From assembly GCA_026874595.1 (NCBI GenBank), contig CM049317.1:72932118-72996117 (forward strand): 64,000 nucleotides of DNA, read 5' to 3'. Below the pieces are notes generated by a model that was not told where the DNA came from, did not search any database, and saw nothing but the letters and a program-made list of their open reading frames with translations. This document shows, piece after piece, positions 24,768-39,300 of this stretch (positions are counted from its first letter, which is position 1; every line of letters starts with the position of its first letter). This DNA is from Sipunculus nudus. Its lineage: Eukaryota > Annelida > Sipuncula > Golfingiida > Sipunculidae. The position numbers and the translations under genes were made by a program.

Positions 24768-27700
24768 AATACGTTACTAAAGTGCACGTTATTACAACAG
24801 GGATTTGTAATAATCTTGTCAAATGATTACAACAGGGAGTAGTAAAAGATCAGGCCCGAATGAGAAAAGAAATGTCAAGCTACTGTGTTACCAGTTGATC
24901 GTTAAAGCATATAGCTGAGGCGGTGTGAAAATCTTTTAAAGCAAACGATACCTTATTTAACGGCTTAACACCTACTGAAGCTCTGTACTTGGAGAACAAA
25001 GCGAACCCCCAACGGAACGGTGAAAACCAGGGTTAACAGGTTCAAAAGTAGAAAAAATAGGTGGTACATTGGAGACATGTTCAGCAGTTCCCCTGTATCG
25101 TTAAGTACAACTGGGTCACGTCCCAGTGGCATTCTGTGAGGGTGTTAGATAAATGATTTATGTTGACAGTTCAAAACTATCTTCAGTTCTTTATGGCAAA
25201 AGACACGCAATTGTCCTCGGTGTGATATTCCATTAGGGGTTAAGAGTACCTAAAAAGGTACTTGAGCCTATCATTACATTCCCTAACGAATGCGAAGAAA
25301 AGTACCTGTCATATGTTGGATATACTTTTGGGAAAATAGTTTGTCGTTTTGCACATGAGATCGACGCACTTGGACGTTTTCTCCCATTTCCATGTCGGAC
25401 TGTCACGTATCGTTCGAATAATTATTGGAGATAATAAAATAGCGATGATATTTGGTATTAAAGCTCGTCATTGCACAAATCTGGGACGTGAGTCATGGTG
25501 CCATAATGACAAATAAGAGCAGAAACAAAATCGGTCACTGGTCGATTTCGAGTTCAGATGATTAAATCTTCTGAGAAAAAATTAAATCCTGGTCAAAGGT
25601 ACAAAACAATTATCTTTATTAAGCTGTTTAAATGTTACAATAAATTTGTAGATTTCAAAATTTCCCCTTCAATCGTCCAATTTTCGTCATGAACAAAACA
25701 CGTGGGCCTAAAGTAAACTCACTTAGCAGATATAGTATCTAAGTAAAAAAAAATCATTGAACCACATAAATAATCAACTAAAGCCTTAGATATGTTGGAT
25801 AAATTCGTGTACAATTTCTATGTTATTCAAGAAAATGCGTGGAAGCTTTTTATGGAACACTACCGGACTCTTTTGGTAGACCCTACTCTGATCTCAACAT
25901 CGTTAATTTGAATTAATACTTGGACCAGTAGTTAAATATATGAGGCTTTATGATGGATTGTTCCCTGAGCGCACTTATGATTAAGATATATGAGTAGATC
26001 CATGGGCTGAACTAATTAAGCGCAGCTAGCACATGCCGAGATGAAAGATTTGACCATTTCTGGACACACGGAGGGGACAGGTGAAACTGACGGGATGAAA
26101 CTGACATGCCCTTACGTCACGCTGTTTGTTCAGCACGCGACCATGAAACGTACATTTCATCCCCATCTGGTCATTTAATTACTTTCCCGGGGCCACGCTG
26201 TGGGTGGGCACTAGTTAGCAGCTTAATGGTGTCTACTGGCGAGGTGGCGCCTCCAAGTAAGAGACTAAAAATATTGCAAACAAAGAGTGTCGCATGCTCC
26301 GGAAATAAGGATTAGGCCTACGCACTTTTTTAATTGCCAGAATTGTAGTTTCACCAATAACACTTTCTAGATTTTAAATCACGGGAATCAAAATTATACA
26401 AAAGTATAGTTAATGATCATTAATCAAGCTTGATAACAAAATTTATATGTTCAGGCCTATGTACTTATAAGTTCATAGGTGGTGGTTTGTTTATGGGACG
26501 TTCGTTAAAATGTCACACAAAACTGGTCGTAGCCCATGTAAGACCGGGATGATACGCCGCATGCAACAAGAATGAATACGTTTTGATAATAAATATATCT
26601 ATAAGTTACAATATAACCGTTTTATTAATGTGGTAGCAAGCTGAAACGTATGTAAAGCTGACTCACAACACGAGTAGTGGTAAAGCGAGGTTTGCTTGGC
26701 TTATTTTTTGTCAAGAGCTTGTTTTCGGAAGTACTTTTGTACTTGCCTTTCCCACCTCCTTTAGGTAGAGAAAATATGAGTCGGTACCAGTCAAGACACC
26801 AGTAAGCCGCTAAAATAGTGTCCAACCGATCTGTGGTACACCGCTATCCCGTGATGTGGCAAAATTGACAGGTCGCTCGCGGCAATTTAATGAGTGGTAT
26901 GACCTTTTAAATCGGTCGCTTAATATTGCTATGCAAGGCTTACAGAGCACATGAGAGCAAGTTTATCAGCTTACATATCAACATTTATCACCTGGTTAAA
27001 TATAAGTACTATATCCTGAAGAAGTCAAGAATAAATCAATTCATTTTTAGATTGTTTTAGCAATTACGTGGCCGGAATGGTCGGGTCATACATCGAATCG
27101 TATGAGAAATGCATATGATTACATTCATTATTCTCTTTTTATATTCATTAACGAGCGCTATCTTGCATATAATTTAGCTTAAATTTAGAAACGCCTTCAA
27201 ATAATATCTAATCAGCGTAACGTTTTTAATTCCTCAATTTGATAATGATATAAGCTTGCATGATATATATGCGTTATCCGTGGTAAACGGTCATTTAGAC
27301 AGCCATACGTACTTTGGTGTCTTGAGAAACAGCCCATATTACAAAATGGGTAATATATATGCCCAGAAAAAGGTACACACTGAATATAACTTTATTGTCG
27401 CTAGTTTTCAACACAGCTTTCCTAGAGCAAGTCGAATACAGAACTTGAAATATGCGTCTAATGGATACATGCCTACGCCATGGGAGAACAAGTTAAAAAA
27501 AAACCGCTCCGCGAACACACTAGACACTGTCACTCCTATAGGTGCGTGACCTGAAACGGTGGCCGGGCCACACTGCTGATGCGAGACCTACTGCATTCAC
27601 CTTTTTTCAATATTCCCAGGTTCATTCGTGAATAAGTAACCTTACATTTGTGAATATTCCTTGATGATGCTCCAGAATCCAGAGTAGATGCTGAATCAAC

Positions 27701-28203
27701 AAGAAACTCTAATCGATGCTTCCTCGGTCAATTTCCGAAATGCCCTGAAAGTGTCATGAGATTCCGTTCAAGATTGCGTGAGTTATGCTGTGGATAAACA
27801 CACACACAAACACACGAACGGGAATGCACGCATACCGTCCTGGCGGAGGCAACTAGCCACAAAAAATAAGATTCCTCCCCTCTGACTTCAAAGCTTATCT
27901 GAGTTCTAGCGATCACCTTTCGGTCGGTCCCTTGACCTACCGTCCGGTCGCAATTTCGTTATCAGGACATGGTTCGTAATACTGTACATATCTGTTATTT
28001 GGCTTAAATGTGATTTAATATAGACCCTCCCCCCCCCCCCCCCCACACACACGTAATTGATATGGATTTGGAAGAAATTGCAAAATATATAGTATATAAA
28101 ATCGACTTAGTATTGTACAGAGTCGGAATACTAATTTACACTTAAAGGTTTGATAAGCTTTCAACCTGAGAATACAGTCGATGATATGACCTAGTAAGAT
28201 TTT

Positions 28204-28248
<45 letters not shown>

Positions 28249-30619
28249 AACTCATTACAGAATGTAATGTAGGTCACTCATAATGATATTTTGAGTGTAA
28301 AACGTGTTTCTTATAGTAATGGCAAATAAAACTGCTGCAGTTTTCGCAGGTTTTAAACATTAGCGTTTATGGTATATTTAGGAGTGACGTCTTTCAGACC
28401 TTTTTTCCTTTATTGATTTATATTTGTTTTTGGAATTGGTAGATATGTAGACTTCATGAAGAACATAAGATATTTAAGGTTACCGACCGGACAACAAAAG
28501 TAAAACTTTTAAAAGCAATCAAAGAGATTATACTAGTTGGCAGACTTTATATAAGAAAGGTCTTGTAGGGACGAAACAAAATTCTTTAGATTCAATCAAA
28601 ACAACTAAGAGGTGGGGATTAAGAGAGATAAGTGTGAACAGGAATGTATACTTGACACCGACGTTTGTGACAATGTGCAGCATATATACTATGAAATTTG
28701 TCGAATGTGGACAAAAGAACACTGTCGGTGTTCTTTTGTATTTTACCTGTAAATGAGAGTATTGTGTAATAATTTTATTTTATTAAAAGTTTCAGTTGGT
28801 CTTAAAGACATTTTTCTCTGTGATTAGGTAAATTGGAACTGAAACATTCAAAGAACTGTGCCTTGAGGTGTTCAGTTACCTGAAGCTCGTTCAGATTTAA
28901 AACACTGCAACATAAATGTAACATGTATTTTGCGCAAACTGTTTTTATAATGTTTATGGTCGTTTGTATTACAAAATCACCACTGAAGCCATCAGTGAAA
29001 TTTATTGAACACATAACAGTGAAAAGGCGTTGCTTTATTATTTAAATAAATTATTATCAATTTTTTTTTTTTTGGGGGGGGGGGGGGATGCGAATGTTCT
29101 GTTGTTAGCTTAACTTTGCAGGAGTCCCCTGTCACTATCAATGTCCAAATTTTATCTGGTTAAAAATACAGAATATCGCATTAGACCCATCCAGAATTAA
29201 CTGCGTCAGCTATTTCGTAATGACAGGCATACGTGCGGTCTTATTGCATTGAAATTTGATACCATGCAAATAAGCCCTGAAGCAGATGCCCTTTAGCCTG
29301 TTTAATAGGTATCCAGCCATGTCCCTTTGTTACCTGACTAATCAGAAGTGACAGTAATTTTGATGGTTTTTCAACAAACGTTTTATTGGGTTTTGGTTGC
29401 AAGAGAGTAACGACGTCGATTCACTTATTCGAGCGGCCACAACGATTTCCTTTTCTCCCCCTCATTAAATTTATATTGTCTCCCAAGCTATCTCCTGTGA
29501 TTCTTATATAGAGGATAGCCTAATGAGCCCAAATTAGTTCCGCCAAAGGCCAAACATGGCCTTGATACCATTTTAAACAAAACAGGGCAAGAAATTTAGA
29601 AATTATACTGCCTGATTTTTTTAAATACATCTTATCATTTACCAATATTTTTATGATGAAAAAAAAATCATGAAACATTAAAACATAAGAATTTATATTA
29701 TTCTGGGTTTACTATGGAATGTAGACTTGTTCATCAGAAGTATGTCTTAAAACAAAAATATAGTTTTTATTATTTTATATGTATTGATGAGAAAATTTGG
29801 AGTTGTTTAGTGTTAATTGGCAATTGATGTTAGACCGGTTTTCCTCTGGTTTAACATACTTTCTTCTTGTTATCAAGCCATAATTTTCGTCGTGTAAGCA
29901 GCCACTGGAAAACTGCACTTCTGGAACTTTACAGGTGAACATTATATAGGTCAGCGAGGACACGGGTCTACTGGCGCAGGCGCGTTAGTGGATATTCATA
30001 TTCGAGGTATTCATATTCAAATTGGCGCAAGTGAGAAATGTAAAGAATAACTGCTAGGGAACATTGAAACTCCATGGACAGACAGAACGATTTTTACGTC
30101 AAATACGTCTTGTGCAGTTTTAGGAAGTAACCATCAAACATACAGGGCATAGAATGTGAGATATCACTCCAGATACAGTATTAATTGAAGCCAGTTGGCC
30201 CGCAAACTGCGGGTTTGGTCGATTGCAGTGAAAGGATGCCGGATCTCCTTGACTTTAACTGGAAAATTCAGGTGGGCCGGCGCTAATGTCTCGCCCTACA
30301 AAACAAGGACAGTTTGGTTGCTGTGGGACCTCCTATCAGATCGATAACCATTTTAAGCTTTTGGCAGGCTTTCTTTTATTACAATGAGAACTTTACGGGA
30401 ATGATAATTTTTTTTAATTTGTTTAGAGACAGTAACTGGAATACAAAGCATTACATGAAATGTCATGACTGGCCGATTATTTATGGCGTGATGTGTGTGC
30501 AAGGTTTTCACGCATTATTCCAATTGAAATGTTGAGTAATCTCGAGAACAGCGAAAAAGTAAACCGAGCAACGCAATATGCAGAGGCAGTTTGGTGCCAT
30601 GTGTGTGTTGACTAAGGAC
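24768..30619. other. Intergenic stretch without a supported gene
   Basis: Contains a (CT)n run (28204-28250), C runs (28029-28044) and a T13-G14 tract (29061-29087). Reading frames are all under 100 codons, with no domain or convincing splice structure. Confidence 0.3.
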
Positions 30620-30621
30620 AC

Positions 30622-30724
30622 AGGGCTTATTATTAGGAGACAACCAGATTGTTATAGACTGATACAATAACTAGGGCTTATTATTGGGAGACAACCAGAT
30701 TGTTATAGACTGATACAATAACTA
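30622..30724. repeat. Tandem repeat, about 52 bp x 2
   Basis: The unit beginning GGGCTTATTATTRGGAGACAA and ending TACAATAACTA occurs twice in a row with one visible substitution. Confidence 0.85.
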
Positions 30725-33700
30725 ACTCTCCCTTTTTCTCTCTCCCTCTATACATATAAATATATATATAAATTTAAATATATACATTTATATGTATAAA
30801 TGTACATAACACTCATTTTACAAGTTACATAAATAGCGTACTGCATACTTTAACACTTGTTTGATACTTATAATTGAATATTAAGAATCAAAATAATCGT
30901 CCAATTTAACGGTAACAAATGTAAGACCTCTCGCCGGTAAGAATTCCTCATGCCTTCAAAACCGATCCAGGAACGTGTGTTGGTGCTGCCATCTATCTGC
31001 CTATACTGAACTGCTGTTGTTAAAACACGCCATCGATTCTTAAACTTAAACATTCTAACTTTATTTCATTTGTTCCGGACATTACAGTAGGTGAACGCAT
31101 GGGTTTAGTTTTTGTAAGTTCCATGCTTGGCCAGATACTGTTGACATTTATGTAATCAATAGAATGTAAAGCGCAGATATCTCATAACGTTTGGCCTTAA
31201 AGAAAATCATTTCTAAGGCAGGCGCAATTTTAACCACTACTAAATTAATAAATCTAGAAAAAAAGAATAAATCAAGAAAAAAAAAAAATCATGAAAGTTT
31301 GTACCTATAATGATGATTATTTTACCTAAATATTCCTGTTATAATCATAATGACCGTTTATTGAATAAGAAAATGGATCGTGAAAACTGAACGGGAAAAA
31401 TTGCCCTTCCGGACTGATTCATGAAAACAAGTTCGTGAGAAACTAATATTTGTTTGACTTAATAGAATTTTATATGTTTGTTTGCAATTACAGCCCATGT
31501 GAAGCAGAGGTTGCGGATGAAATCCAAAGGGGTCGTAGGAGCAAAATTTAAGGTGTTTTGCCCTTGATCCTCGGAGCCAATGGGCGTGTCTGTATATATT
31601 TAACTTATGTTTCGGAAATATTTTGTAACATCGTTTTCTGTACGTGCAGGGGGTTAGAAGGACGAGTGAAAAATTGTCAAATGTTCAATGATGGGACCTG
31701 TGGGCGTAATGTGATGGCAAGGAAGACCAGCAATTTCATAAATCATTGCCAACGTTGCACATACCAAAACACTGACATTTATTTGCTAATTCATGGCATG
31801 CTAGATAGTTTGTGCATGAACTGGCCTACTCCTGGTGGTGAACCTTGGAACCGCGAGAGGGGATATTGTCCTGGTCTTGGCAGACTTTTGGTGGAGTTTT
31901 GTGGCGTAGCCGACCAGTGAAGGGCCATTTGTTCGATATCTGTGATATGCCTTTATACATGTACTGCTGTAAAACCAAACAAAACTGGAATTAAAGCAGC
32001 TAAGTATTGGGTATTACTTAATTTCGGCATGTACAGTCCCTTTATGTACTTGTTAGTTCAGTCTTATCTGTATTGCAAAAGTTCTGCTGCAGAACAACTT
32101 TTTGAGCGTTTATCTAATCCGGGAAGAAACATCTCCTTTCCTCTTTTACAAACAAAAATTCACGGTTTACATTGATCAGTCTGCATCATGTTCCACCAAA
32201 CAGATCGAAGCAATCATAAAACCTTGTGTTAACTTACCGAGGACACACGAGGTGTGCAACCCGTCAGTTGCTTTGTATCTTGAATATTTCATAGTTGGCA
32301 TCTAAAACGCATCCATAACTGACTTGTCATAATGTTTCAAAAATACAATTTGGTGGTCGAAATTAAAGGAGGCAAATAGGTGTACAGGATATGTAAACCA
32401 AATGAAAACAAGCCACTACATGGATCTCCCCCATCCATCCACAGAGACACAAAACGCATATAGTATTCATGTTTACCAGACGGAACAGACTATCGGACAG
32501 AAACGGACCCTGTAGGGTTTCAGCAAATAAATATTGCTTTGGTTATTTTCTGTTAGTGATGTGCCTTGCATGGGCGCAATTTGGTGGGGACCACACAAAC
32601 AGATATAAGCATACACTATTTTTTTAAAGGTGGAATATTTAACAAATCCAACATCATACTCGTTACCACAACCTAATACTAAATATCAGTCCGATAGATT
32701 TGCCTGGCCAATTTTTATATAAACAAACTTTTCGCGCATTTAAAAAAAAATAAAATAGCAGAGAACAAGTTTGCTTATAATGTACAATGAAAGATGATCG
32801 TTTCTAAAAGTGATGACTGGTAAAAGGCCAGGACTTACATAAAAATTATGACAAATATATTTTTGAAATTACTCATATAATAGAACTCAATTTGACAGCC
32901 CCATGAAATATAAAAGACACGCACTGCAAAAAAAGTCATTAACACCAACTGCGATGCCCATATATCAAAAACACAAATTCGGGTCCGGCTGTGTTATTTG
33001 TGTACACTGACTTGGAATCATCGCCATGTAAAGTGTAATCTTCATTTTGGGTTTTTCTAGGTTTTTCAAATGACGTGAGATTTTTAGTTATTTTATCTGT
33101 GAACTTCAGACTTTGTTTAGTTGTGTATTATGTATGTTACAAATGGGCAAGAAATATATACACATGTATGTTTATGTGTGTTTATGTATATATTGGTGTG
33201 TGAGAGTGATTCATTTTAATGATTGATAAATATTAATTTGTATTAACTAAACCTACTTCTGTCTTTTTTCGGAGAATATATTGAAAATAATTCAAATTGT
33301 AAAAATGTTGCGTAGTTTCTTGCATATTTAGATCAATTTAAAACAATTTTTTTCTCTTTCCGGAGCGACATCTTGGGATGGATGCCGAAAGAAAATGTCA
33401 TGAGAAAAACTAGGTGAGAGGTAACCTGCGGTTCAAGTGCTCAGTAAAGTAATTTATAAAATCCTATTTGGATATTTTTACACTAGGAAAACCCGTCAAC
33501 ACGTCTTCTTAAATCAATCATTCATCTACCTTTCCCGGTGTTGGAAGAGGATACGTTAAAGAGTCTAAACAAACAAAAATACGCTGGTGTGTTGTATATT
33601 TTTCATTGGGTCTTTCTACATTTTAGATGAAGTATTGTGCACATCGTGACGAACATTCAAAGTGTCTGATATTTCATGTGTTACATCACGGTCACAAACA

Positions 33701-34647
33701 TTTCAAAATTCATCAAAGTTTAAAAAAATGTTATATTGTAAAAATTACAAAGGCTCAAATGTTGAAAGATAATGTGACTGAGTCTAACATCACTAGAAGT
33801 TTAAGATAAATAGAATCTGACAAGGATGGACCGGGAGCCATGTGGCCTTTCCTGTAATATTAGAGTGTCTATATACCATATCTTGAGAGACATCAGTTTA
33901 ATTATAAACAATGGTATATCTTAACCACTTTACACTAGCCTTCTTATGGTTGTCTCTCCAAAGACAGTTCCGGAGTCAGCCTTATTCAGTTGTCATACTA
34001 TTATACTGAATTTTCCCTTTGTTTCTTCCGCCGTGATTAATTTCAAAGAAAGTAACACGAAATCTATTACTTAAAATTGGAATGCGGTCCACCTTTGTGC
34101 ACAATGTTCTCTGAAACCGTGGTGCATATGAACCTGCAGAAAATTTATCCTTGACATCCAAACTGATAGACCATCTGTAAGGAGAATGTGTCATAAAGTT
34201 AACAAGGACAATACCCGGCTGATTACCAGGGAAAACAGTGCTTAATACAGATAACCAATGCAAAAAAAAAATTCCAATTAAAATTTACTGGATTACAATT
34301 TTAAGCTTTCCCATAATGTCAAAACGAATGTAGACAAGCCGGATTTATATATAATTAAAAAGGTCTACTTGTGTGTGACAATTGACTCATTAAGGAAGGA
34401 GTGACATAAAGAATATCCAAATTGACATATCATAATATCAGCGATTACACGGATAAATGAATGTGGATTTACTAAAAACCTGAACAAAACATAGAAAAGA
34501 GGAAATAATTGTAAACTCGACATGGCGATGGTTCCCAGGATGTCATTCAGTGTATACACATTACGCACTCAGGTCCATATTTGTTGTTTGCTCTGCCCGT
34601 GCGTTACATTTTACCCGGGGCAAATGGTTTTTAATGTCCTGCAGGGA
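30725..34647. other. Intergenic stretch without a supported gene
   Basis: A 120-codon frame (31558-31920) and a nearby acceptor-like site (TTTGCAATTACAG, ending about 31493) were examined. The frame has no recognised domain and does not join the site cleanly. Nothing else is supported. Confidence 0.3.
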
Positions 34648-36327
34648 CCTTTATTTGCTGTCCCATTATGTCACGAAGTTGTCGGATTATAAGTCCTCAA
34701 TTGTGAAAATTATTCTGCTTATTCCTTTCATCACTGTCATACCATCGTATGCAAAAACGCAAAACTTGAGCGTCATCCAATCTGATATCTTTATCTGCAC
34801 GTGATTATTATGACCTTCTGTGCAACGTACCCGACCTTACAATATAATAGTACCCGTTAGTCATGTTAAACGCCCACCGATGGTTGCTTATGTATGTTTG
34901 CAAAGTGCATACAGAGCATGTTACATTCTTTAAGGTTTCACTGTAGGTGATACTTCCTATGTTTATAACAATAAGAATAAGCACATTGAAATGATAAGAT
35001 ATATAGCCAAAATAGGGACTGCTTTACTCTCACAGCGAAAGAAGCATATTGTTAACTAGCTGATAAACCCGGTATAACGTGCTTTTTTACCGGGGTTGGG
35101 GATATATTTTAAAACAAATTTTGAGGCCTGAAACCCCCACCAGCACTCCACCCCACTCCACCCTACCCCTGTTCCTGAAATAGGGACCTTGAATAAATTT
35201 TGTCATTTATCCTCCTGGGATGAACCCTCAATTTCATAAAGCGAGAAACGTGGTTTTTTTCCCTTTTACTGACCACGCACGTGGATGAGAGCCTTATTCA
35301 AATGTAAGGCCAGACATGCTCAAATCACTCACTGAAAGCAAGCGTTATTCATATGGACAATAGTCCTAAATAGTGTTTGAGGTTTAGTGACCACGATGCA
35401 CGCATTCCGGTCATTGCCGAAGGCCATTCGGCTGTGGTGGTCTAACCTCCATGCAGGTCAGTAAAAACGTATATATCACTAAAAATTATATGCACATTAA
35501 AAATTATTTATTCTCATATCGCCGATGTCACTGCGGGGATAATAACCTTTAAAATTATGTATAGCACAGTATTGTGCACAACGCGGTTTAGAGACCATTG
35601 CGAACAAATGTGAACCGAATTCCTTTTATAAGTATTAGATTCCTTTTGATAACACTTACTTTTTTCTATAAGAAAAATTCAAAGTTCATTAATACATGTA
35701 AGTAAACAGATCAGTCAATTAAAGGGAGCGTTATCATGTGAGATCTGTTGCATTAATAAATAGTCAAAAACAAATAGATTCTGGCTACAGGAAACTGTCA
35801 GGAAACAACAGGAGTTGTCTAATATCTTATTCTTATCTTATAGTTTTTCTGTAACGTTTTCATGCCATTTGATTTTTTTTTGTATCGAATATTTTCCTTT
35901 CTTTTCCTGAACAGTATGTTAGGGGAACATCTGTATAAATTTCAAATCTCTTGCACCACTGGTTTCAGTCAAGAAGAGAATTGTCAAGCGCACATACGGA
36001 CTTGGACATTGTCACATATATAACCTTACATGTATAACGGTAAAACATATACTGTTATTACATTGTCATCCACCAGGCAGTGGGATAAATAATGGGAGCA
36101 ATGACCATGAATTATCGACATTATGGCATATATTTCCCAGAATGCCATCACAGGAAAGACTATTCAGTAAAATTACCCTTATGATTGTTGAGATAACTAC
36201 AATACAACCACCATTATATTTTTTCGGAACATCATTAATGCCTCTCTTACTTATCTATACAGGATCGTCGATCTGGACTTTCCACTGTATCCTGCTTGCT
36301 GAACAGACTACCAGCTACACGGTCGCC

Positions 36328-36370
36328 ATGGGACGGATCGTAATGCTAGTGGTTATTGCTGTGTTGTCAG
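36328..36370 (+). CDS. Exon 1: signal peptide
   Basis: The coding part is 14 codons plus one base, ending at donor G|GTGAGT. It supplies the hydrophobic core of the signal peptide. It is duplicated intact at 49132-49174. Confidence 0.8.
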
Positions 36371-39300
36371 GTGAGTGACACCGAACAGTGCTAGAATGGA
36401 ATAGGAGGATATAGAGACCTATATAACCTAAATATGTCTATCCGTATAGGTGTTGTGCTACAAAGAGACAGACTAACGCTGGCGTTTTCAAACTGATGTC
36501 CGAAAAGCACTGATTAAGGAATCGATTTAAGCTGCATATAAATGAATAATTATTTGCCTTCTGGAATACCTTGGTATATTATATGTCACTGTAAACAGTG
36601 CTAAATTAATGGGTTGCAACAGATTACATTTTGTATTGAAAACCGAGTGTTGGCACACTGATTACAATATAAAACTCCCTCGTCCTTTCAACACTAGTTT
36701 AAGTTGATATTTCCTCCCTTACTGAACTATGGCAGTATGGACCCAGTTGTGTCGCTGTAGTATACACAAAGCCACATTTATCTAGCGGACGGAGCATATA
36801 CAAATGGTCTACACAGCACTCGTTCTGAGCACTTCTGACCCTGTGTGTTCGGTGCCTGTCCTTGTGACCGGACCAACGGTTACACACGTAATTATTTCAG
36901 CCCACGAGGTGAATGTATACATTTCAGCTGGGTTGGCCGGGAAGTTAGCAGTGATGATGTAACACATGCACACAGCTGGCTAAAACAATCTCGCCAGCTC
37001 ACTAATTAGGACAGGCACCCAACGCACAGGATCAGATGTATCCATAATGAGTGCTGCGTAGACTGTATGCGCTCCGTCGGCTACATAAATGAAAGCAATG
37101 GCTCTGTATATACCGCGAGGCCACAACTGGGTCTATATGCAGCACAAAGTGTAAAAATTATATTACATACTAATGTTCATGTGTTATAAACCGGATGTTC
37201 TGTCAGATATGCGGATATAAGCCGATATAGAACACTCAGACCAATACAAAGGCAATAACCAACAAGCTTATACTTAATTAATATCAATTGTTTTCAGCAC
37301 AAGTAACCGTGTATAGTACGTCGCTCTCTTTTCAAAAAGGACTCAAGTCAACACCACAAAAAACGCCGGGAACTTCAACCATTCACGGTGGTACTTTTGT
37401 GTCGCTTTCAATTCTGTTCGATGGGCAACAGAGCACAGTGACATCCCACCCATCGTGATGATTGTCGATTTCTTTCTGGCTTGAGAGTCATTGAGCACAG
37501 TGCCGTCACACAAATCGATATGCTTGTCGATTTCTTTCTGCGGCGTTGCTCACATAAGCTGTTACGAAGAGAAATTGTTCAGGGGAAAATACTGGGCCGA
37601 TCTGGGAGTCGAACCCATGTCGGTGGCGCACAAGTCCGGCGTACCAACCGCTTCGCTTTAGTGACAATGCCGCGAAGCTATCCTTATGAATTTTCTTTGA
37701 TGAATATACTAAACATTTTAACATATACTTATCCACAACTTTTGAGCAAAAATCTGAGTTGGTATGTAGGTATTCAGTTTTGTTTTTATTTTTCTTGATT
37801 AATCAATGTATTAAAATATATTTCCATAAAACATTTATTTGATTCCTTGTATGGCTTTCAGAACAAGCATTATCGTTAAGTTGATAAGAAGGCGACTTAT
37901 GTTGTTGAACTGTGCATTAAGACCATTTTAACCTTACAGGGTGAACAGCAAGGGCCATATTTCATGTTATTGCAGGTTCATTGATTTATATGAATGTCTT
38001 GTACCTGTAACGATTCATTCACTTAATTAAAATTCCCCGCTGTTTCATTGATGGCTTCTACAAATATAGACTCATTGAAATAAACGGATGTTCCCAATAA
38101 TTCCAAAATTCTCAAAATAATAATAATAATAAAAATAATAATAATAATAACGTTTCATTACAGACTCATGGTCCATATACAAACAATGAAAGAAATGAAA
38201 ATATAAAGAAAAAAAATACAGTAGAAAGCAAATAACACCACATACAGGCTAGCTGCATTATTACTTATAATCTCATAACAAACATCTTCTTGTTAAGAAC
38301 ATTAAACAAGTCGGACTTTAAATATAAATAAGATTTATACAAAGTTCTGACATACAGGTTGTCAGAATCAGTTATTGTCATTTTCAGGGAATAGATCTGT
38401 TTGCGCATTAGTGCGTCAAAAGTGGTAATGTTAGGACTTATTAATTCTTTGCTGATACTGCAATGTTTTGGAAAGCCGAAAATATCCTAAGAGCTTTATT
38501 GTACGCCACTTTCACCTTTTCTATGCTGGACTTTCTATATTTACTCCAGAGACTGGCACAATATAAAGTGTAGCTAAACATTTTAAATAATAATATCTTA
38601 ACTGTTTCCGAGCAGAGTTTGAATTTTGATCCAACCGATTAAACACAAAAACATAAATAATTATTTAATTTATCAAGAATTTTGTTGCCATAATGCCAGT
38701 TGCTATTTTTTTTGTATTTATACCATTCCAGCTGTTAACTCGGTAAGCATGTAAAACTAAGTACGACTTAATGATATATCCAACCGGAGAAATATTGTTA
38801 ATTTGTCCAGGTTTCTATTCCCCTGGGGATACGGGAAGTTCAGCGTGCTCATGTCAATGCAATGTTAATATAACCTTTAGTATTTTTCTGACATGTTTGT
38901 AACCACTGAAATTAACATCACTTTTAAGTTGGACTGACCACGGCTTCTGATTGCGACCTGATCAGGTCTTGCAATATGAAGATGGGGGCGATGAGGAAGA
39001 TCGGTCCCGATAACACGTGTACCCCAGAAGTCAGGTACGTCAGCAAACACAAGTTATGTTAGTTACAAAACATTTCTGTCACCAAAATTAAGCTGCTCGC
39101 CAATTATAATCCAAACAGGGAAAAGTATGCTGTCACCAAACACAAGCTGGTTGGGAATCGTAAGTTATATCAAGAAAAAAGTACCCTTGTTAAAAACTAG
39201 AGACCCATGGGCCTCGACTCTCAGCTAAATTTGTCTTAAAGGATAGGTTCATGAGCTCTTTCAAAATATGGAACCTATGATCAGTTTGAAGTCCACCTGT

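Larger units (their letters stand above)
34648..38125. repeat. Segmental duplication, block A
   Basis: Similar in the same orientation to 47101-52600 along almost all its length, with small indels. It includes the upstream region and exon 1 of the secreted cysteine-rich gene. Block B has extra DNA at about 47573-47928 and the TRIM array at about 50158-51985. Confidence 0.85.

Noticed and set aside
31558-31920. 120-codon frame with several cysteines
   Set aside because: No recognised family or convincing splice sites, and no related copy in the window.
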